Origin: Phorcus lineatus
Lineage: Eukaryota > Mollusca > Gastropoda > Trochida > Trochidae
Assembly (NCBI GenBank): GCA_921293015.1
Contig: OV121082.1
Span: 22,113,748 to 22,177,747, forward strand
DNA: 64,000 bases
Direction of reading: 5' to 3'
Both the position numbers and the translations under genes were made by a program. A model generated the notes under the pieces. It worked only from the letters and a program-made list of their open reading frames with translations, made no database searches and had not been told where the DNA came from. Positions 34,101-47,491 of this stretch are shown one piece after another; position 1 is the first letter of the stretch, and each line of letters opens with the position of its first letter.

Positions 34101-34650
34101 TTTATAACGTTTATTTGAAATTCTGGCCTGATAAGATATATTTGTCAAACTAATGATTTTAAGAACCCTAATATCTTTGTTATTTAACAAGTTTTGGTGA
34201 GTGGTAAATGCTAATCTCTCCATGACCTGTGTTTTTTTTTTACATATGTGATACTTTATTAAATAGAAATCCCAGTTGCTTGAAGAACTTGCAAAATACA
34301 TTAGAATGTACTAATATCTGCAAAATTAAATCGATAATTATGTATCATTTCGAAGGATAATGCATATATTTCATAACGAATTACTCAGATGATAAAACTT
34401 TGCTTACTTCCTTTATCTGATGATAGCAGTATCTAATACATAAATCCGTGTCAAGATCACGGTTTAGAAAGAAGAGATGAATAGCAATGCAACATTTCGA
34501 AATTATGCCAAGGTTGTCTGTAAACATTATAACGTAATTTCGAACTGCAAGGCGAATTTATAAAACAGGAATATCGACAAAAACAGTAAAACCTTTAAAT
34601 CAACAAACAATCAATTGTTTTCCAATTATTTTTCAATATTGTGCTTAATC
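34101..34650 (+). repeat. Block D, copy 2
   Basis: Landmarks are TTAAGAACCCTAATATCTTT, ACTTCCTTTATCTGATGATA, GCAATGCAACATTTCGAAAT and GCCAAGGTTGTCTGTAAACA. Confidence 0.65.
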
Positions 34651-35079
34651 AATCTTAATCCCAGACGTTTTAATATAAAATGTCCATTACTGTAAATTTT
34701 GTCACTGAAGCTCAATTTTTCTAGATGTTTTTTCTAGCCTACTAGAAAAAACTACTAATTTAAAACGACCTTTTCAAGTCAATGAATTAATTTGCATTAT
34801 TGGCAGTTCTCTTTCTGTATAATTTGACAAATGCTACTTGCCTGTCAGACATGACAATAGGTTGAGTTTGAGGAAATATCAACGAGTAATTGGTTTATTT
34901 GTGTGTCCAATTAAACAAATTCTTTTTAAGAGTACATGTAAAATTAATGTAGCAGCTACAAAATATTCATTGAAAAGAAAAACGAATTTGACCTAGCTTA
35001 AGATTTCCAGTTTGAATCGTACGACCTATATTTCTGTTAATTCTAATAAAAACAACCAATTGACTGTAAATTGAGTACT

Positions 35080-35620
35080 GATGTCTAAGTCAATATAGAG
35101 ATTAACTGAATATGATGGAAAATCAGCAAGTTCTTGAACCAGGTTTCAAAACACTAGTCATTTAATTGCAGGAAAGAGTTATTTGTTTCACAACAAATGC
35201 TTTATTACCTAAGAATGTCGACATTGACATAAGCATGAACTGTCACATGTCCAGATACCTCTGCACTCTATCCTTGACTTTCAAAGTCTGTGATCTTAAC
35301 ATTGGTTTCTCTAATTTACTGCCGCACGCATCCTGCTGATATTTCTGGATGCAAGTAATTTGGTACAGTTGAGCATCAGCGTCCTTTCGTCTGCCTGGTA
35401 ACACAATGATAGAGTTTTTAAAGAATATTAGCAAAACTGTTTGGATATAATGAAACAATGGTCTTTCGCATTTCTTATCAAAACTTTTTACAATGCTTAA
35501 ATACAACTATAAATGTATTCAAGGAATAACAATTGAACACCCACACGATTCCTATGTGAAGGTGGATTAAATGTCTCATATCCAATCTAAATAAGATGGA
35601 ATACTAAGAAAATTTATTTA
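35080..35620. repeat. Family A copy 5 with upstream extension
   Basis: GACATTGACATAAGCATGAA, GCCGCACGCATCCTGCTGAT, GAGCATCAGCGTCCTTTCGT, CTGCCTGGTAACACAATGAT and AATTGAACACCCACACGATT match the other copies. On the minus strand a frame of about 87 codons (35,243-35,506) includes VLPGRRKDADAQLYQIT. Confidence 0.65.
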
Positions 35621-37810
35621 CATATATCATGTATTGATATTGTGTAAACCATTCTTTTCATTCTTTGCAAATGCAACTATATTATCATCTTAAATGTAGC
35701 TAAGCTTGTAATACAATGGAATATGCATATCATTTCTTTAAAAGTGCAATGTCAGTATATGTGTTAAAAACGTATTCATATGTCATTTTGTTACCGTAAC
35801 ATTCATCTCGTAAACAGTTACAGGAACTGAATCATTAGTGACAAAATATATAGTTCTGTAATGAAGAAGTGAATTACTAATTACACATAATCTCACTTCA
35901 AATGCTATAGAATGTACCTATGTATAACAATTTCAGCTCGTTCATTGTCATTGTTCTCATACTTACTTTTTAAACTTTAAAAAGATAGGAAAAATGCTAA
36001 GAACTTTCAAATCATATGTGATGCAATTCTGTCTTTTTCAATCAGTATGCTATTATAAGTTTCTAATGAAATTTTCAATAGGATAAAATCATGACACAAG
36101 AAATTATTGTTCTCCAGTTGAAAACACGTCATACATAAAGCTAGGTACAGTCATCAGGCCTACCAAAGAAAAAATCTAATTGCAACGGAAAGCTAACGAC
36201 CACATTAACAGACGAAATCGCATCACTATGTACCGATATGCATCGAGAAGTTACGAAATAACATCATTCATGCGACGATCAGCACTTTAAATATGCGATA
36301 TGAAAAAATTAAACTCTCGATGCGATAGACTATTTATTGATTTTCATATTTTTTATATTGATATTAATTATCTGTTACCCAATCCGAAGTGCTAAAATTA
36401 TCTTTCACCACGATAAGCAAAACATGAAATGCAAATTCCAGTATGCTCGGCTGAAGTAATTATGACTTTCAAATGAAAAGCAAATAATTGAATGTAAATT
36501 CCAAAATATGTAAAAACTTGTAATGAAGTCATTGCTGTGATAATATACTTTGGATATAATTATAAGGATGACATGAAATTGCTAGTCCTGCATTTCTCAA
36601 AAGGTCTAATTTCTTTATTTTGTTTGAATAGATAATGAAATGGTAAACAGTAAGAGTATTCTTGTATTTTCATGTAGACAGACAGACCGACAGACTTATT
36701 TAGTAGAGTGGCCATGAGGCCAATAGTCCAGATGACAATACTTCGTATGATACATCAGTGATAATGTTAGCATTTTGGGTTTTAATGAGCTTAACAAGCT
36801 TTGGGATTCACAGGGATTCACAGGGATTCACAGGGATTCACACAGTAATATTGAGGGATATATCTACTGCGTAGATCAGAATGCAAAGGCCATTGTTATT
36901 ATACATGGTATTCGTTTTCAATAGCGTTGATGCAATCAGAGCGTATTTTCATGTATATCTTAAGGTAGGATAAATATAATGCTCTTGTAATAAAAACTGA
37001 CTCAATTGTAGTCAGCAGTATCAATATCTAGAAGGAAGATAAATAGACCACTAAATAACAGAGGCACTGAATATAAGAATACACTTCCGTGATAACAGGG
37101 GGGAAATGCTTCTGCCCAGATGAAAATTGTAGTATGGTTTTTTGGGATAAATGAGTAATATTGTCAGGTGTACTGTAAAAGTTTTCAAAGATTACGCTTT
37201 GAAATTAATCAAATTTTTTAAGTAATGTATAATTATCTCATACTTTCAATTAAGGATTAAGGTAGTGAATTTATACGATCATATAGTTAATATTATAAGC
37301 AGGATCTACATGGTATTTTCATAATCTCGTTTTGGAACAGAAAGCGCAAGATATTTTATATTTAAAGACACTTTCCAAATCTTTATAATCAAGTGCCCTG
37401 TACAACATCAAATTATGTTTCAAATAACTCCTTAACTCCAAACACTTACTTATAATGATGTTTGAACAAAAGAATATAGTAAACGATCAAGGTTGCCCTT
37501 TTTATTGGAGTAATTGTAATAAATCTTTTAAAACATTGTATCAATCCGGAAGTAATACATTCAGCAAATCAGAATTTTACGAATTTTATTTGTCAGTTTA
37601 TTTCTGCCATTAAGTAAACAGTACTAAACAACGATCGATTATATATTTTTGACCACCATTGGGAATGAGAAAAAATATTTCTGGCATATTACATATTATG
37701 TCTCTTCTATATGCACTCTAAAAGTGATTCCTTATCAAACTCGTCTAAAATGTTTGTCTGTGAAGTATGATTTTACATTTTTTGTTCAGCAGCTATATAG
37801 ATGATAGTAA
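35621..37810. other. Gene-free stretch
   Basis: It is AT-rich. The only structure is a 10-base tandem repeat (GGATTCACAG, four units) at 36,803-36,843. Confidence 0.45.
36803..36843 (+). repeat. 10-bp tandem repeat, four copies
   Basis: GGATTCACAG is repeated four times without change. Confidence 0.95.
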
Positions 37811-38215
37811 ACCGTTTCTTTATGAAAACGAGTTAAAAGTTTGGTATTTGAAGATTAAAATTACGTTTCAAAAAGTGTTTTAAACAGGGCTGAGCTTTTT
37901 GTACATATTACCAAAGGGATACAATCATTAGAAATTGCAAATAAATTGCTGACCTCAATATTGTGTCACCATTAATAAGACGTCATGCCTAACGATAATG
38001 GCATCTTGTCAATAAGATGACAGGCAATATAATGACAAAACGTATTAAACGGTGATATCTTAAATGGCAACTAAAAATGCTCATATAAAAATTATTTGAA
38101 ATAACAAAGACAGCTGCCACGTTAAATGTTTCAAAAAATTTTAATTCAATGAAAAAGTAGCAATTTACTATTTGCCATCCAAATGCATTTCAATAAAGTG
38201 TTATAATGGCTAATA
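37811..38215 (+). repeat. Block K, copy 2
   Basis: It is a diverged colinear copy of 31,381-31,745, sharing TTAAAAGTTTGGTATTTGAA-like, GCATCTTGTCAATAAGATGA-like and GCCATCCAAATGCATTTCAA-like segments. Confidence 0.6.
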
Positions 38216-38430
38216 GATTTGCTGTATATTTATATAGAAATGAATATTTTACCTTTCATGAGACATTAAACCTTTAATGTCATTTTCAGGAGATCAAGAT
38301 GAAAGTATGAATAATGCATCGCATAAATGACTTCATTGAGTCAACAAATCTACATTATATAATCCTCATTTGCAAAGATATCCATAAATATGATTTGAGT
38401 TTTTTAGGGACAATGGAGCTCAAGTCAACA

Positions 38431-38748
38431 GAGTGAGGTGAGGTGAGTTGGTGTTTAACGCCGCTTTCAAGATTATTTCACTTATATCGCGGCTGCTAGT
38501 ATTATTGCAAGGAGAAAGCCCGCAACACTATTGTGGCTATGCATTGCGGTGAAACCTGTGAGCATCGGCTGGAACTAGCGAACCATGGGTGGTACTGCGC
38601 TGAATTTCAGTGTAGCAATGCACCCAAACCTGACTGCGTGTAGAACAGTTCTCTACTGCAGAAAAAGTTGCCAAGCCCCAGGCGGGATTCAAACCACGGA
38701 CCTCCTGACCCGAAGCCGAACGCGCTAACCACTGCACTTTCCCGCCCC
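38431..38748 (-). mobile_element. tRNA-derived SINE, second copy
   Basis: It is the same element as 410-753: a minus-strand tRNA-like head near 38,748-38,670, the body, and a tail GAGTGAGGTGAGGTGAG at its left. The B box is damaged (GGATTCAAACC on the plus strand instead of GGATTCGAACC). No clean target duplication was found. It lies just before block H copy 2, a position where block H copy 1 has no insertion. Confidence 0.88.
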
Positions 38749-38749
38749 T

Positions 38750-39175
38750 CAAAACAGTGAAAAGTTTACGGTTGAAAGAGCGGATGCCAGCCGCCATGCC
38801 ATTATTCAAACCCATTGGTCTTGCAGGCTTTATCAGCTTATAATTGAATTAAGGAGGGAAAATGAAAATTTAGAAAATCAAAGATGGGCATTGTATTCAG
38901 ATGATTTATTCAGAGTTAGCTTTTCATTCCCTAAACAAATTTATAAATAAATGAAGACTTTCAAGGACAATTTGTGGTGGACAATCCTGTATTACGCACA
39001 AGACAGCTTTTGTTACAGGTATTCAATCACAGGAAGCAATCAGGATGCATCTGGTGTCTAGACGGAGGTTTTGAGTGTTAATATGTTTTGCAATGTGACA
39101 TTTATAGTTGTCTGTAAACAACAGTAATTAGATATATATCCTCTCCGAAGTTATGTGACAACTTATCCTTTGACA
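38750..39175 (+). repeat. Block H, copy 2
   Basis: GAGCGGATGCCAGCCGCCAT, CAAACCCATTGGTCTTGCAG, AGGCTTTATCAGCTTATAAT and CAATCAGGATGCATCTGGTG match 33,101-33,440. The last part also matches 10,430-10,540. Confidence 0.6.
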
Positions 39176-39245
39176 GACAATGATTATCTGGGTGCTCAAT
39201 CGGCAGTCTGCAATTACATGCAAAGGTGACAATGCGTCATTAAAA

Positions 39246-39249
<4 letters not shown>

Positions 39250-39293
<44 letters not shown>
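39250..39293. repeat. (AT)n microsatellite
   Basis: It is about 22 AT dinucleotides. Confidence 0.95.
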
Positions 39294-39295
<2 letters not shown>

Positions 39296-39619
39296 ATATA
39301 AGTTGTGTGAAACAAACTATAAGAAAATTATTTTTCATACAAAATGCTGCGAGCCTAATAACTGATTTACATAACTTTGTTTTCTTGATGATGTAATACA
39401 TGCCAGAGCACTTCGTTACAAAACATGTGCCATAATTGAGGTCTAGAGAGAAGTGGCGGTTGTCAATTCTTTCTGTTAACATGATAAAAGTCTAAATTCT
39501 GCCTTAATATCAAACAGTGAATTTTGTACACAAAGAAATACAAACTTCAAACGGTGCTTCTCTGAAACAATCAACGTTGGAAAAGTCATCATACACTGGA
39601 TACGCGGTGGGAGATAACT

Positions 39620-39666
39620 GTATGGTACATATGACAAACTTTGTGCTAAGAGAGCTTCGAAAATAT
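39620..39666. mobile_element. Fragment of the 31,854 MITE family
   Basis: GTATGGTACATATGACAAAC and GTGCTAAGAGAGCTTCGAAA match the distal half of the 31,854 element. Confidence 0.6.
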
Positions 39667-39892
39667 ACCAATTACAATATTAAACATCCTTACATGTAAA
39701 TGAGTATAGATGTGATAATAACTAGATAACAATTTATTTCAGAGAAGTTTGTAAAACCGTTTTGGTTTGTGACCTCATCTAACGTATAATACCAAACCAA
39801 GAATTTTATTACTTTATAAAATATGCATGTGGTTTGTAATGCTATAAATTGAAGGATTTTGTTAATGGACCGATCCAGTCTGTCAACCAAAT

Positions 39893-39970
39893 CTCGCGCA
39901 TGCGTAATTTCAGCCAATCAGAGCGGCGAAAGCACCACGCTAATTTGTCAACTTTACTTCCGGGGACTAA
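39893..39970. promoter_or_regulatory. Possible TATA-less promoter motif cluster
   Basis: Within 71 bases lie an NRF1-type palindrome CGCGCATGCG (39,895-39,904), a CCAAT box GCCAATCAGAGC (39,913) and an ETS-type ACTTCCGG (39,956-39,963). The stretch is locally GC-rich in an AT-rich region. The three motifs together are typical of housekeeping promoters in animals. No gene is recognised on either side: the next ATG (39,981) opens only 11 codons. It could instead be transposon sequence. Confidence 0.35.
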
Positions 39971-40019
39971 CAAACCGATAATGGCGATATGTTTCGGTGG
40001 TTGCACGTATTATTAACAA

Positions 40020-41680
40020 TAACATTCTATGATTCTACACACTTTTTATTCAGCGATGTCACGGCATATGTATTTCTCGAGATGTTAAGTAACAAGGATT
40101 ACCGTTTTTAATCGTGAATTTGTGGAAAAAAAATTAGTAAAAACCAATCGCGAGTCGGATGAGTGCTCGGAGGTGAGAAATTGCAAGAATGGTACACTTT
40201 TCAAAGCGCTCTAAGATAATGCTAACAAGATGACAGCTTTAAAAAGCTTTTCACAATGTCACTTTATGACCTCAAAGTTTTAAATCAAGAACCCTTTTAA
40301 GTTGGTTAAGATTATTTTTTGCGATTTTACCCGATAATAACATTTGGGTAAGTTTCCTGTCAAGTTTTGTCATATTGTAAACAATCACTGTGTTGTGCAA
40401 AATATCTCATTAAACTATAGTTTGAAAATAAAAATAAAATCCAACTCAGTCACGGGATATGATTCTATGTGATACTATATCACATATTATGTTTCAAAGA
40501 ATCATGCTCCAGGTGGTAATTAATCAATGTATGTAATAATAAAGCCACATGTCTCATGAGTTTTCATACGTATGAAACAAAAATATAAACAATAATCTTT
40601 CCTTTCAGAGTTTAACTGAAACAGACAGGATGCATTTGAATCAACTTTCATCATGACGGATCTGTATGTAACACGGGATATATTTACACAAACAATATTA
40701 TAATAAATTAATTTACGATATATATAAGTTAAAACTTGAAATAACATTTATAATATAATTTCACAAAAGAAACTTGTTGCAGCTAAAACATCCATTGACT
40801 GATTAATATTATTTTCCCAATCCAGTTACTATCTGTGTCATTTTGAAACCTGGAAAACATGAACAACCATTATTTCATGAAGATTGATTAATTTCAGTAG
40901 ATTCCTCAAAAAGGAATAAAACACAACATCCTAAGTTATGTGAAGTGTGATTTCCTCTTTCTTGATAGCCTCACTTCATTTATGTGCTACTTACTCAATT
41001 TTATAATCTGTGAAATTTTTTTATTAAATATCCAAATACATTTCAATGACATGCTGTATCTTTTAAAATTAAAAAATATGCTATTTTCATCTTTTCTTGT
41101 AGGCCTATAAAACAATTTAAAATGGATATCTAGAATATCATATGGGTATGTCCAAATCCAGACTCAAAGTCATCACATCTCCGGGCTTGCGGATGTGGAT
41201 TGCCTTGTTATATATTGTACATGACCTGTATCGATGTCTCCCGTGCTTGTGCACTGACAGTGTCAACAAACCTGAGCGACCTTGATTCAATTAATTATCA
41301 TACGAAGCTTTTTCAATGTAAAATGACCTACACTTGTTAAGTATAAGTGAGATACAACACTTTACTGGTAATAGTATGTTTTGTAAGTTTACAATCATTT
41401 TGATTGTAGAAACATTCTCAGTGAAGGCGTTTGTTTACAAAGTGGTCGAGCTTGATCAATCGCTCTGTGATTTCATAAAATTACTTCATAAATATTTAAG
41501 AATGAAAAATTATGAATGTTATATGGGTTTTACAAATACAAGGATGGATAATGTGCGTGTAGAACGACGTCGGTGTAAATGAAAGCCAAATGTTTTGGTT
41601 AGTGACATTGTTGAGTTACGCGGTCCGGCTCGCCTGAGCTTAAAACTTGTCCCCTCAAATATTTCAGCAAATCACATTTT
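40020..41680. other. Gene-free stretch
   Basis: AT-rich. Short frames were not recognised. Confidence 0.4.
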
Positions 41681-41681
41681 A

Positions 41682-41693
41682 GGGGGCGGGGCC
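41682..41693 (+). promoter_or_regulatory. GC box
   Basis: GGGGGCGGGGCC is an SP1-type site in otherwise AT-rich DNA. No adjacent gene is evident, so its role is uncertain. Confidence 0.3.
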
Positions 41694-41859
41694 TAATTGC
41701 TCTCGACTTGATCGGTCTATTTGAGACATGTTTTAATAACAAACGCTGACGATTAGAGAAAGAAACGTTTTTAACTTTATGTATTGAATATGAAAGTTGA
41801 CACGAAACCATGTTTGAGGAAAATGACAAATGGAAAACAAAATCAAACAATATATGAAT

Positions 41860-42560
41860 AAAAACATTTCGTGAAGACCAATGTCATGAACAGTTTTTCA
41901 TAAATCATTATTATATATTATTCTATTTTCAAGGACATTGCCTTTGTAAAGAACCTGACTTCTAACCCCTTGTGGTTATTGCACTGAAGATATTGAAAAT
42001 GCTTGATTTCTCAAATCTGATCACATAATATATTCGTTAATCTTATAAATGTTAAGAACCCTGTTTATCTTTAACTTCGAGGTCATAATTCTCATGTTTA
42101 TATAATGTGCAAAGTTTTCAGATATTTGGTAGTTTACCAACTGAGATTTGCGGAGTTTTCCGGCACATTATTTACATTTTGAACGTATTTGAAAATGGCA
42201 TGTATGTACAAGTACCTTGTAAATTGAATATGAAAAAAACGGAGTGTCTTTTTCTTGTTCTTAACGTGTTGCACAGATGATAAAAGCTTATGTTGACTTC
42301 CTTCATCTGATGTAAGCAGCATCATTAACATACATCAATGTCAAGACCCAGGATTAAAAGCAGAGATGTATAGCAATGAGACATTTCAAAACTATGTTAA
42401 GGTTGTCTGTAAACATCCTCACGTACTCGTCAAGATGACTTTATTTACAACAAAATTCAACAAAAATAATATCCTTAAATCAATAAACAAACGATTTTGT
42501 AACTCCCTTTTGATATGTTTTTAATAACATTAACATTTTGTTTGGAATTTAAACAAATAT
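41860..42560 (+). repeat. Block D, copy 3
   Basis: GAAGACCAATGTCATGAACA, CTCAAATCTGATCACAT, GTTGACTTCCTTCATCTGAT, GCAATGAGACATTTCAAAAC and TAAGGTTGTCTGTAAACATC are in the same order as in copies 1 and 2. The expected following A block was not found. Confidence 0.65.
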
Positions 42561-45500
42561 GATTCAAGCACTCAAGCACTAACATTTAGATTAATTAAGA
42601 CTATGGTAACAAAACTAATTTTCGACTGACGTTTCTAGTCACTTAATTTCATGTTTCACTATTAGAAATTCTTAACAATAAACGTGGACTTATGCAACTT
42701 ACCTGTTGCAAAAATCAATTACGTAAATTTGAAGACATATAAAAGAGAAATATTGTACACATTGTCTTATTCGCATCTCACAGTTTACAAATTCTTGTAC
42801 TGTTAGATTTAAAATGTTTTGAGGAGTAACAGCAGGGGTTACAAAATATCTTTGAAAAGAATTTGAAATCGATATATAATTTACTTTTAAAAGTACTTAC
42901 GATTTGTATTTATGTCAATTCTATTCTATTCCTGTAATTGAATCACGAATGGTACGTAACTTTATGCTGTATTCTTTATGCTGTTGGTAATGCACGAATT
43001 AATTGTATAGATATTTATATTTATAGACAATTCATTTATATTCCCCTAATGGAAAGAAACAAGTATACTAAAAAACGTAATAACATGAATCTTGACACCT
43101 GCTTTACGGCAAAATGTGTCTAACTTCATCATTAAATCCGCACATTAAACTCTAAGTCAGAAAATAGATTTTTTCAGCATTTCTGGTTACACAGCAAATA
43201 ATAGAAAGGAAATCTAATATCAAAACTAGATCGGCCGTCACATAGATTTTACCGTCCAGACGAAAATGATAAGGAGTCTAATAACTTGATTGTAAATATG
43301 ATATTTTGTGTCTTCTAACAAAAGTAAACATTGAACCACAACTGTGTGAATACTCGATTCGGATTGGTTACTGTCGAAAATTAGAAACAATATGTGTATA
43401 CAATGCTCTCTTTACTTCATTTAATGTACAAGGATCCACCTGTTGCACACCAACAATATCTCGACATGCGGGACATTATCACAAAAGAAGCTATTTTGAA
43501 AATAAAATGGCAAATTGCAAATCCGTTTTCATTAAAAGTATTCAAATGCTATAAAAAGTTTATCGAAAGGTTTGATTGATTCAGAATAAAGCTATTTTTG
43601 TTATAAAATGGCACATTACAAATCGGATCCTATGCGAATGTATGACGCTATTAAAGCTGTTAACAACATTTAATGACGGCCAGCTTAATCATTCGTTAAC
43701 ATGGCATTAGGCCAGGCCTAGATCAAAGGAAACAGCATCAACATAGATGCATGTATAGAAAATATTCGCCTTTGTTCCGAGGAATACATTTACCATATTA
43801 TCTTAACCGAAATACGAACTCGATTATTTGGCACTAAACTAGCAACCGAACATGCGCCTCTACTCATTGATATAAGAACACGGAAAGGTGATATCATCAA
43901 AAGGATTTCCAACCCGGTACAAGTAGAATTTTGAAATTTTGAATCCTCATAACTCGGCCGATTGTCATCAGACTGCTGTCATTTTTTTAATGTATGTTAT
44001 TATTTGCAATAGTTAACAGTAAATGTATGTTGAATAAGATCTTTTTTTCATGTTGAAATGACAAAAGTTAATTCCAATCTGCGTTGTAAAAACAACTTGT
44101 GAACAAAACTTATTCTTGTAATTTTTCAAGTTCATGTCAGTTCACAAACAATGTTCAATTGGATAATAAAGTTGTTATAAGAAGCTTCAAGTATGAAAAC
44201 ATTTGTTTTTATTTTGAACTAAGGTGACGTATTCTAAGAATTCAAACTCAGTCCCTGACCTGGATAAGGTAAAATATTACTTGACTTGTTACATTGACAG
44301 TAAATCTACTCGAGTTCCACTTTAATGCTTGAAGCACAATTCATGCCTTTAACTGGCATGACAATAAAACAAAATCAAAGATAAGGTCACTGTTATATTC
44401 ACTCTCTAATCAATAATTCTGTCGAGGTTAAATTTCGAGAAAAATGCTGCCTCAGCGAAAGAGAAGGTCAAGGTTAAAAATAATGACCTGGTCTGAATGC
44501 CGTCTACCGAAGTGATGCATGCGTGTAAAAAGGTCAAACACTTACTACAAAAATCAATGTTGGTCAAGTTTGACGATTTATGAAGATATTGACACATGGA
44601 TATGTCAATATTCATACAGATCATTTGGCTTGTGAAAAAGTATTTGACGTATTCATTTCAACATATAGTCGCATTTACAAATAGTTTTAATTCGTCTATT
44701 GACGTTATTGTCAATTATTGTATTGACAAAGGTTGACAATTCAAATATCACGTGTGTTAATAACAGTCCAAAAAAGGCCAATTTGGAGTGTTATCATGAT
44801 AATATATATTATCACAAAACCTTTATGAAAATAGTGTTACAACCTGATCATAAATTGATGTTTTTGACTACCTCAATTTCCCATTAAAAAGAAAATTAGT
44901 TTTGATGTTGGAAGACACTCAGGAAATTGACAATAATCAATAACTTTAGATAATTAAATCCCCATCCTTAATCAAAAGGACTATAGGATTGAGAAACGCC
45001 ATTTTTTCAAGCTCCCGAATCAGAACCTCGTAACATTCGTTGCTTATTTATTAAATTCTAGACAAAGTCAACTGCCACAACTTAACGTCGATACGAAATA
45101 AATTCAAAATTAATCGTAAATCGGCATCAATGTTCGTCAATAAAGTGACACTTGTCAAAACCCTCGACGATAGATCCATTGGACCTGAATGTGGTACCGA
45201 CAATAGGTCAGACAGATAACCTTGACATGGCGTCAACAGATTTGATAATGTTACCAATTGATAGTATTCATATACATGTAATCATAAATAGACAATGAAA
45301 AAAATATCTGCATATAACTACTGATACCTACATTCGAGTTTTTTTCGGTTTCTGATTTTTTAATTATGAATTCCGCTTTTTAGTACCTTAAATATCTTCG
45401 AAGTCAATTCCTTCAAGGCACCCGACAGTCGAGAATTGTCACAAAGGACGAATGGCTGTCTATGCAGAAAGGCGTAGATATTATTATAGGTATTATACAT

Positions 45501-47491
45501 ATTTTCAAATATTTATTATTTCAATATCCATTGGTCAGACACCTATTGTTTGTGATTAAAAATGTATTCTGCCTGAGTAAGAAGAACTGGATCAGAATAA
45601 CTTTCAATCGTTATTGATTCTCATCAATTGTAAAGTAAGGGTAAATGAACTTTTTAAGAGAATCCCTTCGTTTTTTTTCTTGCGCATTTTCCTGATGCAA
45701 TCTAAAAACAGAAGTTTCATTCGAAATACCAACTGATGATTGCAGTAGTCGGTTCAAGCATTTAAGCAATATTGCCAGTCACAAAGATCTATTGATAACC
45801 AAACAAGTGTTTCCAGAGAGAAATTGGCGTCTTCAACATATAGATGTTTTGCAAGTGAATTGCATATAACATAAGAAATCTGTTATGAGCGAGGGACGAA
45901 TCTATACGTTACTGTCATATGGTCATTATATACTACTAATCGTAACGCATGAAACTGTTTGTTTATCAGGTGTTTTAAATAAAGGTATACACATAAATCT
46001 AATTCGAAGTGTTTATGTCTTTTTTTTTATCAGACATTCCGCTGATTAGTTTAACAGTGACAATTTCAATCTTGTTCTCAAATATTTTTGTGTGAATGAA
46101 CAGTATGATCAATAAAGTACAGCATATTTGGAATATCTACACAATAATTAACTTAATATAATGAATACATAGGAGGATATGTATCTGGTTCTCAAAAGTC
46201 TCTCGTCAACATGGATAGCAAAGTGAATAGATAACGCGTTGGATATTGAAAGTACATATTATTTTAAAATTTGTCGTTAAAATCCATCAGTTGCAGTTCA
46301 CATGCTGATACACAATATCTTAAGCCAATTGTTAATATGAGCGTATGATCTTTGTGAATGAATGATTTGTGATGCTCTGTTAAGCCTTTAGAATGGATTC
46401 TCTTGCAATAAATCATTCTATTACGTTTAAATGAACTGATAATGTTAACACATTTAAATGTTAAAAAAGCGTTTTGGTTACACAGGATAACACAAAACAA
46501 ATGAATAATATACGTACAGTTTTACGTTCACGACACTTTACTAATATCTATTTCATTACCAATGAGATTTTTATCAGAACATTAAGTTCCTCTTTCAGAC
46601 TAGCGTTGATATCTCACACTAATGCAGTAAGAAAAAATCTGTTAGTGTTTATCATACCTTAAATATTAAGAACAGGTTAGATCATAATTGCAATAGAATG
46701 AATGAAAAAAAACCTCTCATCACCCACATTGCGAAATGGAATCGTCCGTTGGAGTCAGAATAAGAGGATAAGTTCATACATACTTGACGTTACAGCAATT
46801 CAGTAATTGGTCAAAACTATATTTTCAAAAAATGCCATTGGTCATATATGATAAGGAAGTTGCAGCTGATTGGATGCCCTAACCATTCTTCCAACCCACT
46901 CTCTCGTCTACAAGTTACAAGTGGTAGACCTTGTACTATAAGGATAGGTTCAATCCTTCCAACCTCACTTCTCGAGACATCGTTGGTTGGGCGATACAAA
47001 ATATTTGAACTTTTAACGCTTATTACCAAAACCAAAGGACGGTAGAAGATGAAAGGTTTGATAATTCTTGTGCTGACATGACATAGTATTTTAAGTAATG
47101 ACATATCCTTGATGACCTAAAGTATACATTTCCAAAAATCACCTCTTTAACTAGTACTTGGTTTATCATAGAATGAAGATCATTATGATGGAAGAAAATA
47201 GAATAACGGAACAAAAGCATTACAGTGTGATGATTGTATACGGTGTTGAAATGTTTGATTTTGTAAAATATTAATGCTTTCGTAATTGCTGTGTGTCCAT
47301 ATTCTTGTAAACGCGATCTAAGTAACTGTTGCACTCAAATGTCCTCAAATGACAGCCAACATCATTTGTATCGAAGACACCATTTGATTGTGGTGACTCG
47401 GACCTGATTACGAGATCACCAAGGCACTGTTGACTTCTTATAATCTTTTATCAAATGCTGTATCTCTTGAACACTTTTTATACATTTACAG
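42561..47491. other. Gene-free stretch upstream of the glycoprotein gene
   Basis: Frames here are short. The missing 5' exons of the downstream gene (signal peptide and first propeller strands) should lie in or before this stretch, but none could be identified with confidence. Confidence 0.4.

Noticed and set aside
39981..40016. Start of a zinc-binding (THAP-like) protein
   Set aside because: The frame stops after 11 codons, and the cysteine spacing and missing downstream motif do not support a THAP domain.
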